Shown: positions 37,138-46,819, counted from the first letter of the stretch. The stretch: DNA of 64,000 nucleotides from Flavobacteriales bacterium (GCA_016715995.1 JADJXF010000011.1:248001-312000), one strand, 5' to 3'. Notes: generated from the sequence alone by a model not told the origin. Numbers and translations: made by a program.

Positions 37138-37305
37138 TCAAGCCTCGTTATCCAGAATCAACTGGAATGCGCTTGCCGGGGGAACTGCTTCTGTCGCTTC
37201 AATCTCCACCGCAGCCGGCTGTGCGTCCTGCTGCAGGCGCTGGGCGTAGAGTTGTTCGTCTTCGGTGAGGCAGAGGAGGAGCGTGAGGGTCTGAACTGGC
37301 CACAT
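37138..37305 (-). CDS. Putative 55-residue small protein
   Basis: It reads MWPVQTLTLLLCLTEDEQLY at the N-terminus and ends in FQLILDNEA. It is acidic, with a short hydrophobic start and an Ala/Glu-rich middle. No family is recognised. Support is positional: a terminator with a T run lies about 40 bp beyond its stop on the same strand, where no other gene could use it. It could still be the 5' part of an untranslated RNA. Confidence 0.4.
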   Translation of the reverse strand: MWPVQTLTLLLCLTEDEQLYAQRLQQDAQPAAVEIEATEAVPPASAFQLILDNEA

Positions 37306-37470
37306 GCGGTGTGTATGGTGTTGTTTCGTGTGAGGCCGTCAGCAAAGAGTGGCGCAAGGTTTCAGGTCCAGGCATCGAAAGTCAAGACGAAGCCCTAATT
37401 TCATTCGACGAATGCCCTTGACAAGCCGACAGGTGTTTTTGTAGGCCGAAGCCCCAACTTCGCCGGTATC

Positions 37471-39365
<1,895 letters not shown>

Positions 39366-39369
<4 letters not shown>

Positions 39370-39740
39370 GCGATCTTCGTGGCATGAACGAGCTGCGAGA
39401 CGCCTACGAGAACGGCAAGAAGGTCAGCCCGAAACTGCCCGAGGGGAAGAAGAACTTCCTCATCGACATCGACGGCACCATCTGCGAGGACATCCCCAAC
39501 GAGGAGCCCGAGCGCATGGCAACGGCTGCCATCTACGAGGGCGCATTGGAGATCTGCAATGGCTGGTTCCACGAGGGGCACATCATCACCTTCTTCACCA
39601 GCCGCACCGAGGAGCACCGCGCCGTGACCGAGGAATGGTTGAACCGCCACGGCTTCAAATACCACGGCTGCCTCTTCGGCAAGCCGCGCGGCGGCAACTA
39701 CCACTGGATCGACAACCACATCGTGCGCGCCACGCGCTGA
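39366..39740 (+). CDS. Small HAD-superfamily phosphatase-like protein
   Basis: A 124-residue protein starting with GTG that overlaps the acs stop (GTGA); an internal ATG at 39384 is an alternative. HAD motif I is FLIDIDGTICED, motif II is FFTSRTEEH, followed by HGCLFGKPRGGNYHWIDNH. A conventional acidic motif IV is not obvious, as in several short HAD variants. Substrates are unknown. The overlap with acs suggests a role near acetate or nucleotide metabolism, but this is only context. Confidence 0.8.
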
Positions 39741-39866
39741 TGCTGGCAAGTTCGCAAACTGGTGACGCGGCAAGCTACGGTCCGAGGACTTCGAGGGTAA
39801 TCGACTGGAGGAGCTGTGCGCATCGCGCAAGGCCGCATCACACGCCGCTTCGTGGTGGCGCGGTGA

Positions 39867-41447
39867 TCACAGGAAGCTGACCATGCCGAACTTGTAGTCC
39901 TTCTTCCGCGTGGCGTAGAGGAACATGCGGTCGTCCTCCAACTGGCGGCAGCTCTTCGGTCGCAGGATCAGGTCGCGCTTCTCTGGGTCGAAGAGCGCTT
40001 CGCGGGTCACATGCCCGTCGATGCTAACGGTCGCGAGCGTCACGATGGAGCTCTTCCCTTGGAAATCGGTCCGCTTGAACTTGTCCCCGGCACTGAGGAA
40101 GAGGTTCTCGCCATTGTCGTTGTACACGAAGTAGAGGTTGCTGCCCTTCACGGCCAGGCCGTAGCTGCTGAAGAAGCCGCCGTCGTTCGCGGTGTGCTGC
40201 CGCTTGGGGATGGTGGTGGCCCATTGGATGTCGCCCTTCGGGTCGATGTTCACCACGATGATGTCGTTGTAGATGTAGTGGAAAGTGGTCGTGCACTGCT
40301 GACCGCCACCTTGCGTGGTGTAGCACGTGGTGGTGGTGTACGTGTAGACCTGCTCGCCCACCAGCACGGCGCCGCCATCATCGCGTCGCACGATATCGCT
40401 GAGCTCGTACTCGTAGAGTTCCAGCTCCTCGTCCTTGCGCTCAGCTTTCTTCTTCGCCTTCGATTCCTCCTTGGCGGTCATGTACTGGGTGATGAAGTCG
40501 TCCGTGAACGCCTTGTAGCTCTCGTGCTTCACCGCCTTGGTCACCGGGTCCAGACTGAGGAAGAAGGCGCCCCGCACCTTGCTCTCGCCTTTCACGCCAT
40601 AGAATCCGCCGCAGAGGATCTCGGCATTCCCAGTGTCGAGACTCAGGGTCAAGTCCTGCAGGAAGCGGTCGCCCGCCTTGATCGTGTGGTCCTGGTCGCT
40701 GCCAGAGCCGCTGTACGTGAGGATGTGGTAATCGTAATGCGACTTCCCCGCGCGCTTCTTCTCCCTCGCCTCGCGCTTCTCGGCGTACTTCACGCCGATC
40801 AATAGCGCGTCGCCCTTGTTGTCCACCCGGTAATCCTCGAATCGGAACTCCTTATCGGTGTAGGGCAGAGTGATCTCCCGGTCCCATTCTGGCGTCATCG
40901 ATGCACTGAAGACATGCAGCTTGAACTTCTCCGGCGCGTCCTTCTCATAGGGCAGGTTGATGTACACCAGCACATGCTTGCGGTTGGGCGAGACCTCCAC
41001 GCCGAAGCTGCCGCTGCTGGCCTTCCGCGAATCGAATTGGACGAGTTTCGTCCATGACCCTTCCGGCGACATGTTCGATTCGCCGAAAGTGCGCATGCAC
41101 AAGGTCCGCTGGTGCTCCTTCTTGTCATGGAAGCTCGCGAAGGCGAGGATCCGGTCACCAACAAGCGTCAGGTCCTCCAGTTCGAGGTCCTTCTTATCCC
41201 ACTCCAGCGACAGGACCTTGCTGTACTGGCTCTGCAAGGCACCGTTCATCTTCTGCACCAGCAGCTCCTTCTTGCGGTTCAGGATCATGTACACGGCATC
41301 AGCGCTCTGGCTGAACACGCGGTTGAATTCACCGGTCTCTCGTTCGTTCAGATCCGGTCCCCAGGCCACGGTGGCTCGTTGGGTCTTGGGTTGGGCAAGC
41401 GAGGCCATGGGAACGGAAAGCATTGCAAGGGCGCATACGAGTCTCAT
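39867..41447 (-). CDS. Exported protein of unknown function
   Basis: A 526-residue protein with signal peptide (LVCALAMLSVPMASLAQ). The mature part alternates beta strands in a propeller-like rhythm (GDRILAFASFHDKKEHQRTL, GNAEILCGGFYGVKGESKVR, GSNLYFVYNDNGENLFLSAG). A lysine-rich helix (EESKAKKKAERKDEELELYE) lies in the middle. Similar long exported proteins are common in Bacteroidota without known function. A beta-propeller is inference. No sorting domain is visible. It is preceded by folD on the same strand, 42 bp away. Confidence 0.65.
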   Translation of the reverse strand: MRLVCALAMLSVPMASLAQPKTQRATVAWGPDLNERETGEFNRVFSQSADAVYMILNRKKELLVQKMNGALQSQYSKVLSLEWDKKDLELEDLTLVGDRILAFASFHDKKEHQRTLCMRTFGESNMSPEGSWTKLVQFDSRKASSGSFGVEVSPNRKHVLVYINLPYEKDAPEKFKLHVFSASMTPEWDREITLPYTDKEFRFEDYRVDNKGDALLIGVKYAEKREAREKKRAGKSHYDYHILTYSGSGSDQDHTIKAGDRFLQDLTLSLDTGNAEILCGGFYGVKGESKVRGAFFLSLDPVTKAVKHESYKAFTDDFITQYMTAKEESKAKKKAERKDEELELYEYELSDIVRRDDGGAVLVGEQVYTYTTTTCYTTQGGGQQCTTTFHYIYNDIIVVNIDPKGDIQWATTIPKRQHTANDGGFFSSYGLAVKGSNLYFVYNDNGENLFLSAGDKFKRTDFQGKSSIVTLATVSIDGHVTREALFDPEKRDLILRPKSCRQLEDDRMFLYATRKKDYKFGMVSFL

Positions 41448-41489
41448 CGCGAATGGTCGTTTGGGGTCTAATGAAATGATCGGGTCGAA

Positions 41490-42380
41490 TCAGCCGCGCG
41501 CCGCTTTCAGCGTGTTCTGCAGCAGGCTGGTGATGGTCATCGGCCCCACCCCGCCGGGCACGGGCGTGATCCACGCGGCCTTGGCGGCCACTTCCGCGAA
41601 GCGCACATCGCCGAGCAGCCGAAAGCCGCTCTTGCGCGATCGATCCTCGATGCGATGGATGCCCACGTCAACCACCACCGCGCCCTCCTTCACCATGTCG
41701 GCCCCGATCATCTCCGGCCGGCCCGCCGCCACGATGAGGATGTCAGCCTGCCGCGTGATGGCGGCCAGGTCGCGCGTGCGGCTGTGCGCGATGGTGACGG
41801 TGCAGTTGCCGGGCTCCGCGTTGCGGCTCATCAGGATGCTCATCGGCGTGCCTACGATGTTGCTGCGGCCCACCACCACGCAATGCTTGCCCGCCGTCGG
41901 GATGCCGTAGAACGTGAGCAGCTCGCAGACCCCGCGCGGCGTAGCCGGCAGGAACCCCTCCTTCTGCCCCAGCACCATGCGGCCGATGTTCACCGGGTGG
42001 AAGCCATCCACATCCTTGCGCGGGTCGATGGCCAGCGTGATGCGGTCGGGGTCGATGTGCTTGGGCAACGGCAGCTGCACGATGAAGCCGTCCAGCTCCG
42101 CATCTCGATTAAGATCATCCACGAGCGCCAACAATTCCTCTTCAGTAGTGCTGGCGGAAAGGCGGATGAGCGAACTGCGGAATCCGACCGCCTCACACGC
42201 CTTCACCTTGGCCTCCACGTAGGTGCGGCTGGCGCCATCGTCGCCCACGAGCACCGCGGCCAGATGGGGTGCCCGCCCACGTGCGGCCTTCACCTCGGCG
42301 GCCTCGTGCGCGATCCGCGTCTTCAGTGCCTCGCTGCAGCGCCGGCCGTCGAGCAATTGGTAGGTGGCCACGTCCATCAT
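41490..42380 (-). CDS. folD: Methylenetetrahydrofolate dehydrogenase/cyclohydrolase FolD
   Basis: A 296-residue bifunctional enzyme interconverting methylene-, methenyl- and formyl-tetrahydrofolate. It has the catalytic lysine in SRTYVEAKVKACEAVG, the substrate motif GFIVQLPLPKHID, the DGFHPVNIGRM region, GRSNIVGTPMSILM for NADP binding and the C-terminal TPVPGGVGPMTI. The first two codons are both ATG; either may start. Length is normal. Confidence 0.95.
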   Translation of the reverse strand: MMDVATYQLLDGRRCSEALKTRIAHEAAEVKAARGRAPHLAAVLVGDDGASRTYVEAKVKACEAVGFRSSLIRLSASTTEEELLALVDDLNRDAELDGFIVQLPLPKHIDPDRITLAIDPRKDVDGFHPVNIGRMVLGQKEGFLPATPRGVCELLTFYGIPTAGKHCVVVGRSNIVGTPMSILMSRNAEPGNCTVTIAHSRTRDLAAITRQADILIVAAGRPEMIGADMVKEGAVVVDVGIHRIEDRSRKSGFRLLGDVRFAEVAAKAAWITPVPGGVGPMTITSLLQNTLKAARG

Positions 42381-42408
42381 CGCTGGGCGCTGAAGGTAGC
42401 CGAATCGT

Positions 42409-42723
42409 TCAATCCCGCGCCTTGCGCAGCGTCCACACGTACATGTGCAGCCCGCGGTCCAAGGCCACCACGTCCTGGCCGGTCACCTCCCAACCCTGCC
42501 GTTCCAATTCCTGCACCTCGCCGAAAAAGGTGATGATGTCCTGGTCACGTTTGTTCATGTGTACGGTCTTCAGGTCGATGACCTTCGCCGGTATGGAAGT
42601 GCCGAAAACGCCGAGCTTGCGGATGCCGGGCGAGAACTCCACGGAGGCGTAGTCGTGAATGGATTGGGCGGATGCCGCAACACCCCAAGCGCAGAGGAGC
42701 GCGGCCAACAGGAACTTCTTCAT
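42409..42723 (-). CDS. Small exported DUF4177-like protein (paralogue E)
   Basis: A 104-residue protein: signal peptide (LLAALLCAWGVAASAQ), then IHDYASVEFSPGIRKLGV, a helix and ELERQGWEVTGQDVV, and a final MYVWTLRKARD. The strand-helix-GWE-strand pattern resembles DUF4177. It shares the C-terminal W(T)LRK(P/A) end and layout with three proteins at 45721-46819. Its function is unknown; the signal sequence places it in the periplasm or outside. The ATG at 42723 begins the signal peptide. Confidence 0.65.
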   Translation of the reverse strand: MKKFLLAALLCAWGVAASAQSIHDYASVEFSPGIRKLGVFGTSIPAKVIDLKTVHMNKRDQDIITFFGEVQELERQGWEVTGQDVVALDRGLHMYVWTLRKARD

Positions 42724-42754
42724 GCCGCGAAGGTCGGATGCGGCGCGATGTCCG

Positions 42755-44029
42755 CTACTGCTCCATCCGCATCGGCTTCCACGCCTGATCCTGAAGAACG
42801 GAGCTGGGATCGAAATTGGGGCTGTTGGTGAGGATGTAGCTGCCGTCGCCCCGGCTCCATGCATGGTCATAGCCGCTGGTGAGTTCCACGCGGCCGTTGC
42901 CCCCATCGTTCCAGGTCTCCACCTCACGGATAGCCTTCACGAACTGCGTGTGCTGGCGGTCCTGCGACGATTGCTGCTGCTCCCAGCTGCGCATCTGCTG
43001 GTCCATCGCACCCATGCGCTCGTTGTGGCGCGCGGTGTTGGCGGCGCCTTGCGCATGGATATCGGCCATGCGCTGGTTGTGGGCCCGCGTGTTCGCGGCG
43101 GTCTGCGCATCGATCGCGGCCATGCGTTGATGATGGATCTGATCCGCGTTGTTCCGCAGCTGCGCGAAATAGCCATTCACGGCCTCCTGCCATTGCGGGT
43201 TCGTCCGATAGCTTCCCTTGATCGTGGCCAGCACGCGCTCGGCCTCGTCCCGACGCCCGCAGAAGGCGCAATGTCTCCGCTCGGCTGCATTGCTGTTGGT
43301 GATCTGCTGCATCTCGCCCGTATAGGCGTTCTGCGTCACGGTCACCACGTTCAGCACGGAGGCCAGGGCGATGCCCTCGTTCCCATCGTTCCACTTCAGA
43401 CGGGCGATCACGGCGCTCGGCAGCAGCTGCGCCTGTCCACCCCACTGCTCAAAGGCCGACTTGGTCTTCGCCGCCATGCGCTCCATCTCGCGCGCTACCT
43501 CGGTGTTCTCCTTCACCTCGGTTACGGTGGCCCCTCGCAGTTCACGGGGCGCCATCACCTCGCGGAGGTAGCTGGCCGCATCCATCGGACCGCCCACCTC
43601 GCAGCCGCCTTGCTGGGCCTGCATCTGCATGCTCTGCATCATCATCATGTCGCTGGCCGATGCCCAACTATGGTTCGGCAGCACCGTATAGGTGATGGCA
43701 CCATCGGGCGAGCTCACGCTCCACTTCGCGGAGATCATCTCTCCCCGGCACTCGTTCAATCCCTTCCACACCACGCCGCCCTGGTGCTTCCAGCCCTTGG
43801 GCAGCAGGATGCTGAAGGCTTCGGCGGGTTGCTGGAATCCAGCGGCGTCCATGAAGCGCACGCGCTCCAGCACCACGTAGTCCTTGCCCTCGGTGAACCG
43901 GGGCTGCTGGTCCGTACCGCCCTCAGCCTGCTCCTGAAGACCGCCATCGCCATCAGGTCTGCTAGGGCTGTTCGAGCAAGCGAGCAAGGCGACGATGGTG
44001 GCGAAGGCGAGAAGGTGGAGCGCGTTCAT
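42755..44029 (-). CDS. Lipoprotein with 18-residue repeats, unknown function
   Basis: A 424-residue lipoprotein; the ATG at 44029 gives LLAFATIVALLAC with lipobox LLAC. The middle carries a segment MQQITNSNAAERRHCAF. Near residues 325-385 there are three 18-residue repeats (NQRMADIHAQGAANTARH type) that would form a charged helix. The C-terminus has WNDGGNGRVELTSGYDHAWS. No known domain is recognised. It lies 31 bp before the small DUF4177-like gene and may share its transcript. Confidence 0.65.
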   Translation of the reverse strand: MNALHLLAFATIVALLACSNSPSRPDGDGGLQEQAEGGTDQQPRFTEGKDYVVLERVRFMDAAGFQQPAEAFSILLPKGWKHQGGVVWKGLNECRGEMISAKWSVSSPDGAITYTVLPNHSWASASDMMMMQSMQMQAQQGGCEVGGPMDAASYLREVMAPRELRGATVTEVKENTEVAREMERMAAKTKSAFEQWGGQAQLLPSAVIARLKWNDGNEGIALASVLNVVTVTQNAYTGEMQQITNSNAAERRHCAFCGRRDEAERVLATIKGSYRTNPQWQEAVNGYFAQLRNNADQIHHQRMAAIDAQTAANTRAHNQRMADIHAQGAANTARHNERMGAMDQQMRSWEQQQSSQDRQHTQFVKAIREVETWNDGGNGRVELTSGYDHAWSRGDGSYILTNSPNFDPSSVLQDQAWKPMRMEQ

Positions 44030-44083
44030 GGGTACATTGGGGTTCACCCGATCATCGGGAAGAAGCAGCGAATGTGAACACCG

Positions 44084-44509
44084 CTATCGATGTTTCACCG
44101 CGTACTTCAACAGGAACCCCTCCCCGTCCAGCACCTCTATATCCGCAAAGTGGAAGTCCTTCTTGTCGTAGGTGACAATGGCCGTGCACTTGGCATCCAG
44201 GGCGGAATAATACTGCATGCCGTCCTCCAGATCCTCCACACGCTTGTTGGCGAGGGCCCGCTTGGCGGTTGACGCATCGAGCGTGGTCAGTCTGAGCTTC
44301 TCCGCGAGCAGACCGGCCTTCTTCTTGGCCGTCCGCTTGCCGCTCTTCTTCTCAGCGAAATACGCCCCGATCGCCAGGCACAAGGGAGACGTGTACACCT
44401 CGAAACGTTTGTCATCCGCAAGGCTCAGCACCCGCGCACAAGCACTGAAACGCGGATACTCATTGCAGAGCACCGTAACTAACACGTTGGCATCAAGGAA
44501 GATGCGCAT
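44084..44509 (-). CDS. PIN-domain ribonuclease toxin
   Basis: A 141-residue PIN-domain protein. The first acidic residue is in MRIFLDANVLVTVLCNEYP, later acidic residues are in RVEDLEDGMQYYSAL, and IVTYDKKDFHFADI is the typical last block. PIN toxins cleave RNA using metal held by these acids. Its ATG overlaps the antitoxin stop (TGATG), giving the usual antitoxin-then-toxin order. A longer frame reading into the antitoxin gene was rejected for this reason. Confidence 0.9.
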   Translation of the reverse strand: MRIFLDANVLVTVLCNEYPRFSACARVLSLADDKRFEVYTSPLCLAIGAYFAEKKSGKRTAKKKAGLLAEKLRLTTLDASTAKRALANKRVEDLEDGMQYYSALDAKCTAIVTYDKKDFHFADIEVLDGEGFLLKYAVKHR

Positions 44510-44769
44510 CACCTGCGCCGACGGCTCGCCAGGTAATCCTTCTTCACGCTCTGCGCCGCGTTCTTGCGCACGTAGGTCGCTTCGCCTTCGGCCACCTGGC
44601 TCACCCAATCGCTTACGGGCAGTTCATCCAAGCTGCGGTAGCGCTTGTCGGTAACCTTGCTGAGCATGAACTCCACCAGGCGCGAGAGGCTGATGTTGTT
44701 CGCCTCGGCGAAGGCCTTGGCCCGCTCGGCCACGCCCTGATCGAAACTGAGGGTGAGCTTGGTGTCCAT
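44509..44769 (-). CDS. Ribbon-helix-helix antitoxin (DUF6364-like)
   Basis: An 86-residue protein with an N-terminal ribbon-helix-helix (TLSFDQGVAERAKAFAEANN, then ISLSRLVEFML) that would bind the operator, and a basic C-terminal tail (SVKKDYLASRRRR) likely to wrap the PIN toxin. The ATG at 44769 gives the standard RHH start MDTKLTL; an ATG at 44826 lies upstream of the promoter and cannot be used. It is presumably autoregulated through the inverted repeat directly upstream. Confidence 0.88.
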   Translation of the reverse strand: MDTKLTLSFDQGVAERAKAFAEANNISLSRLVEFMLSKVTDKRYRSLDELPVSDWVSQVAEGEATYVRKNAAQSVKKDYLASRRRR

Positions 44770-44780
44770 GGCGAATTGAT

Positions 44781-44818
44781 GTTTGTACGGCAAATATACA
44801 TATTCTATACGTACAAAC
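44781..44818. promoter_or_regulatory. Operator inverted repeat of the toxin-antitoxin pair
   Basis: GTTTGTACG (44781-44789) and CGTACAAAC (44810-44818) form a perfect 9-bp inverted repeat. They flank a 20-bp AT-rich spacer containing the -7 element, 11 bp before the antitoxin ATG. This is where an RHH antitoxin-toxin complex would bind to repress. Confidence 0.75.
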
Positions 44819-44820
44819 AA
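44791..44820 (-). promoter_or_regulatory. Promoter of the toxin-antitoxin operon
   Basis: On the minus strand, TTG (44820-44818), exactly 19 nt, then TATATTTG (44798-44791), a full match to TTG-N19-TAnnTTTG. The operator arms overlap both ends. Confidence 0.8.
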
Positions 44821-44869
44821 CAACAACGGTTGAACTGATCAGGGCGGACCAGCGCGCCTGCTCTTTGGA

Positions 44870-44975
44870 TCACCTCCTCATCCCCGAACTACGATCCGCA
44901 ATCATCGCCTATCGTCATCGTGTCCCCATCATCCGTGATCTTCCGCATTTCCTCGAACTGCCATCAGCGAGTTCA
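44870..44975 (-). repeat. Decayed copy of the ffh 3' end (R3)
   Basis: Read on the minus strand it aligns with the last ~110 bp of ffh: GCAGTTCGAGGAAATGCGGA, GATGATGGGG, GGCGATGAT. It contains small indels and stop codons. It shares with R1 the derived end GGGGATGAGGAGGTGATC and with R1 and R2 the derived TCACGGATGATGGGG, so the copies descend from one another. Confidence 0.7.
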
Positions 44976-45018
44976 ATTCTTCGATTCCGGGGCTCCACTA
45001 CCATTGGTCAGTACCCAC

Positions 45019-45597
45019 TCAGTATTCCCATTCCTCGATCTCCGCGGTCGAATAAACCGGCCCAGTCCATTCTTGAAGACCTTGGAAGCCGGTATCCAGC
45101 ATGATCCCGTTGGGTTGTATCTGGACTCGTCGCAACGCCATAAGGTCCGGCGGGTCTGTATAGACGGTATCTCCGAGCTGATGCTCGTTGGGTCTTACTT
45201 CTGCGATGTCGATGATACTTCCGGTCACGAACGTGTGGGCAAAGTATCGCGGATCGGGCATGGACATGTCGATGTCGCAGTCCGGATGGATCTCTTTGAG
45301 CGCAACGACATGCAAGGCACCCACGTCGTAGGTCATGAGGAAAGTGAACGCACACACGCCTATGCTATCTCCTATTAGCAGCACGCTCGCCCATAGCACG
45401 TCAGACAGCATCACGGTCGTATCGACATAGGCGCGCGTTTCCTCGTGCCAGGAGTAGATCGTATCGAACGCACCGAAAGCCTCTAGGTCTGCATTCGTCA
45501 GTTCCTCCTGCTGGGCGAGGCGATCCCTGATGGTCTGCGCACTTGACGGCACTGCCAGCAAGATGAACACACCAGCGATCGATACAAGGCGCGACAT
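45019..45597 (-). CDS. Exported protein of unknown function (gene D)
   Basis: A 192-residue protein with signal peptide (LVSIAGVFILLAVPSSAQ). The start ATG at 45597 is chosen because upstream in-frame codons are the decayed ffh copy R2. The mature protein is acidic and rich in Thr/Asp (EAFGAFDTIYSWHEETRAYV, MALRRVQIQPNGIML). It does not share the LRKPKQ ending of its neighbours. No family is recognised. It is flanked by ffh-derived remnants on both sides. Confidence 0.6.
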   Translation of the reverse strand: MSRLVSIAGVFILLAVPSSAQTIRDRLAQQEELTNADLEAFGAFDTIYSWHEETRAYVDTTVMLSDVLWASVLLIGDSIGVCAFTFLMTYDVGALHVVALKEIHPDCDIDMSMPDPRYFAHTFVTGSIIDIAEVRPNEHQLGDTVYTDPPDLMALRRVQIQPNGIMLDTGFQGLQEWTGPVYSTAEIEEWEY

Positions 45598-45621
45598 GGG
45601 ATGCTCGTACAGACAACGAAC

Positions 45622-45723
45622 ACCTTCGCATCCCCGATCTGTTGTATCTGCGATCATCGCCTTGGTCTTGTCCCCATCATCCGTGATCGTCCGCGTCTCC
45701 TCGAACTGCTATCAGCTTGTTCA
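45622..45723 (-). repeat. Decayed copy of the ffh 3' end (R2)
   Basis: Minus-strand alignment to ffh: TGAACAAGCTGATAGCAGTT, CGAGGAGACGCGGA, GATGATGGGGACAAGACCAA, GGCGATGATCGCAGAT. It begins within the stop codon of gene C (CAGTGAACAAGC), so the small gene is fused to ffh sequence at AGTGAACAA. Confidence 0.75.
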
Positions 45724-46044
45724 CTGCTTCGGCTTGCGTAATGTCCAAACGTAGAACATACTCGAGGACATCTCCCCAGGTGTGGCCAACTGAGCTTCGA
45801 ACAGTTCCCAACCCTGTTCCTCCAGCGATCGGATCTTCGCAATGAAGAACGCCCTGTCCCTATCGTTCTCCTTGCCAACCAAGTCCTTCAACAGGAACAC
45901 TTCCATTGGCGAGGGGAACATTTCGATCTCGATCCGTCGAGCGAAAGGACTGTATTCCACGATCACGTAATCGTAGACGACGTTCTGCGCACTTCCTTCA
46001 AAGAGGCAGGCTGCGAAGGCCAGGAAGAGAATGAGCTTCTTCAT
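45721..46044 (-). CDS. Small exported DUF4177-like protein (paralogue C)
   Basis: A 107-residue protein: signal peptide LFLAFAACLFEGSAQ, then VYDYVIVEYSPFARRIEI, a helical stretch (ENDRDRAFFIAKIRSL), EEQGWELFEA and FYVWTLRKPKQ. It is the closest layout match to paralogue E at 42409. Its stop codon lies in the junction with remnant R2. Paralogue B is 10 bp upstream, so B and C are probably cotranscribed. Confidence 0.7.
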   Translation of the reverse strand: MKKLILFLAFAACLFEGSAQNVVYDYVIVEYSPFARRIEIEMFPSPMEVFLLKDLVGKENDRDRAFFIAKIRSLEEQGWELFEAQLATPGEMSSSMFYVWTLRKPKQ

Positions 46045-46054
46045 CGGTCAGGGG

Positions 46055-46369
46055 TTACTGCTTCGGCTTGCGCATGATCCAAGTCTCAGTTGGCTCTTTC
46101 CAGACCGTATACACTTCCCATCCCTTCTCTTCAAATTCTCTGACTAGCGCGAAATATGCTTTCGAACGCGCTGCTGCGGACCTCGCGAGAACGCCTTCTT
46201 CACCCTTTTCGATAAACCATGTGACGACTCGAATTGGATCGGTCGTCGAACTGATCACGATCTCGTCATTCACCTGCTCGATGCGGACATAATCGAACAC
46301 CTGTGCTTGCACTGACCAAGTGCAGAAGCACAACAGGAAGTAGGTTAGAAAGGAGGTTCTCAAGGTCAT
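46055..46369 (-). CDS. Small exported DUF4177-like protein (paralogue B)
   Basis: A 104-residue protein: signal peptide FLTYFLLCFCTWSVQAQ, then VFDYVRIEQVNDEIVI, a helix (AARSKAYFALVREF), EEKGWEVYTVWKEP and TWIMRKPKQ. It ends with TAA rather than in an ffh junction, and no remnant separates it from paralogue C. Divergence from A and C is high outside the GWE and RKPKQ motifs. Confidence 0.68.
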   Translation of the reverse strand: MTLRTSFLTYFLLCFCTWSVQAQVFDYVRIEQVNDEIVISSTTDPIRVVTWFIEKGEEGVLARSAAARSKAYFALVREFEEKGWEVYTVWKEPTETWIMRKPKQ

Positions 46370-46396
46370 GTGATTGATGGGGCTCCTACAGTATAG

Positions 46397-46510
46397 ATCA
46401 CCTCCTCATCCCCTGCGCCTGTTGCATCTGCGATCATCGCCTTCATCTTCGTCTTGTCCCCCATCATCCGTGAACTTCCGCGTCTCCTCGAACTGCTAGA
46501 AGTTTGTTCA
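46397..46510 (-). repeat. Decayed copy of the ffh 3' end (R1)
   Basis: The best preserved copy. On the minus strand it has GGGGGACAAGACGAAGATGA then AGGCGATGAT and GCAGATGCAACAGGCGCAGG, as in the end of ffh. It differs by deletion of the ATGATGAA block and gain of TTCACGG. It begins inside the stop codon of paralogue A (CAGTGAACAAAC). Confidence 0.85.
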
Positions 46511-46819
46511 CTGCTTCGGCTTGCGCAAGATCCAAATACCATATGGTCCGGACGCCATCACCTCAAAGTCGAAAAGCGTCCAGCCTTGACTTTCATAGTC
46601 TTTGACAAGCTGCATGACTTGGCCGACATGCAGGCCGCGCAACGCGAGTGGGTCCTTTCCCTGTAACTCGATCCTTCGTTCAGCGGAATCGGTCCTTACG
46701 ATCATCACACCATTGCCATCGTGCTGGATCCAGCACAGGTCATTCTCCCTATCAGGTGATTGCGCCATCCCGGAGCCAGTGAACATGGCCAGCATGGTGA
46801 TCAGGATCAGTCGTTGCAT
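46508..46819 (-). CDS. Small exported DUF4177-like protein (paralogue A)
   Basis: A 103-residue protein: signal peptide LILITMLAMFTGSGMAQ, then a strand (LCWIQHDGNGVMIV), a helix (GLHVGQVMQLVKDY), ESQGWTLFDFEV and IWILRKPKQ. It begins 11 bp after the stop of intact ffh, so it may be the descendant of the ancestral gene beside ffh. Its stop is fused to remnant R1. Function unknown. Confidence 0.7.
   Translation of the reverse strand: MQRLILITMLAMFTGSGMAQSPDRENDLCWIQHDGNGVMIVRTDSAERRIELQGKDPLALRGLHVGQVMQLVKDYESQGWTLFDFEVMASGPYGIWILRKPKQ

Larger units (their letters stand above)
36988..37470. other. 483-bp region with a terminator and a small minus-strand ORF
   Basis: Between the divergent beta-helix gene and acs. 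It holds a strong minus-strand terminator (37063-37095), a second short hairpin (about 37107-37122) and a 55-codon ORF (37138-37305). The 165 bp left of acs contain TTGACAAG at 37419 but no good -7 element. Confidence 0.55.
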
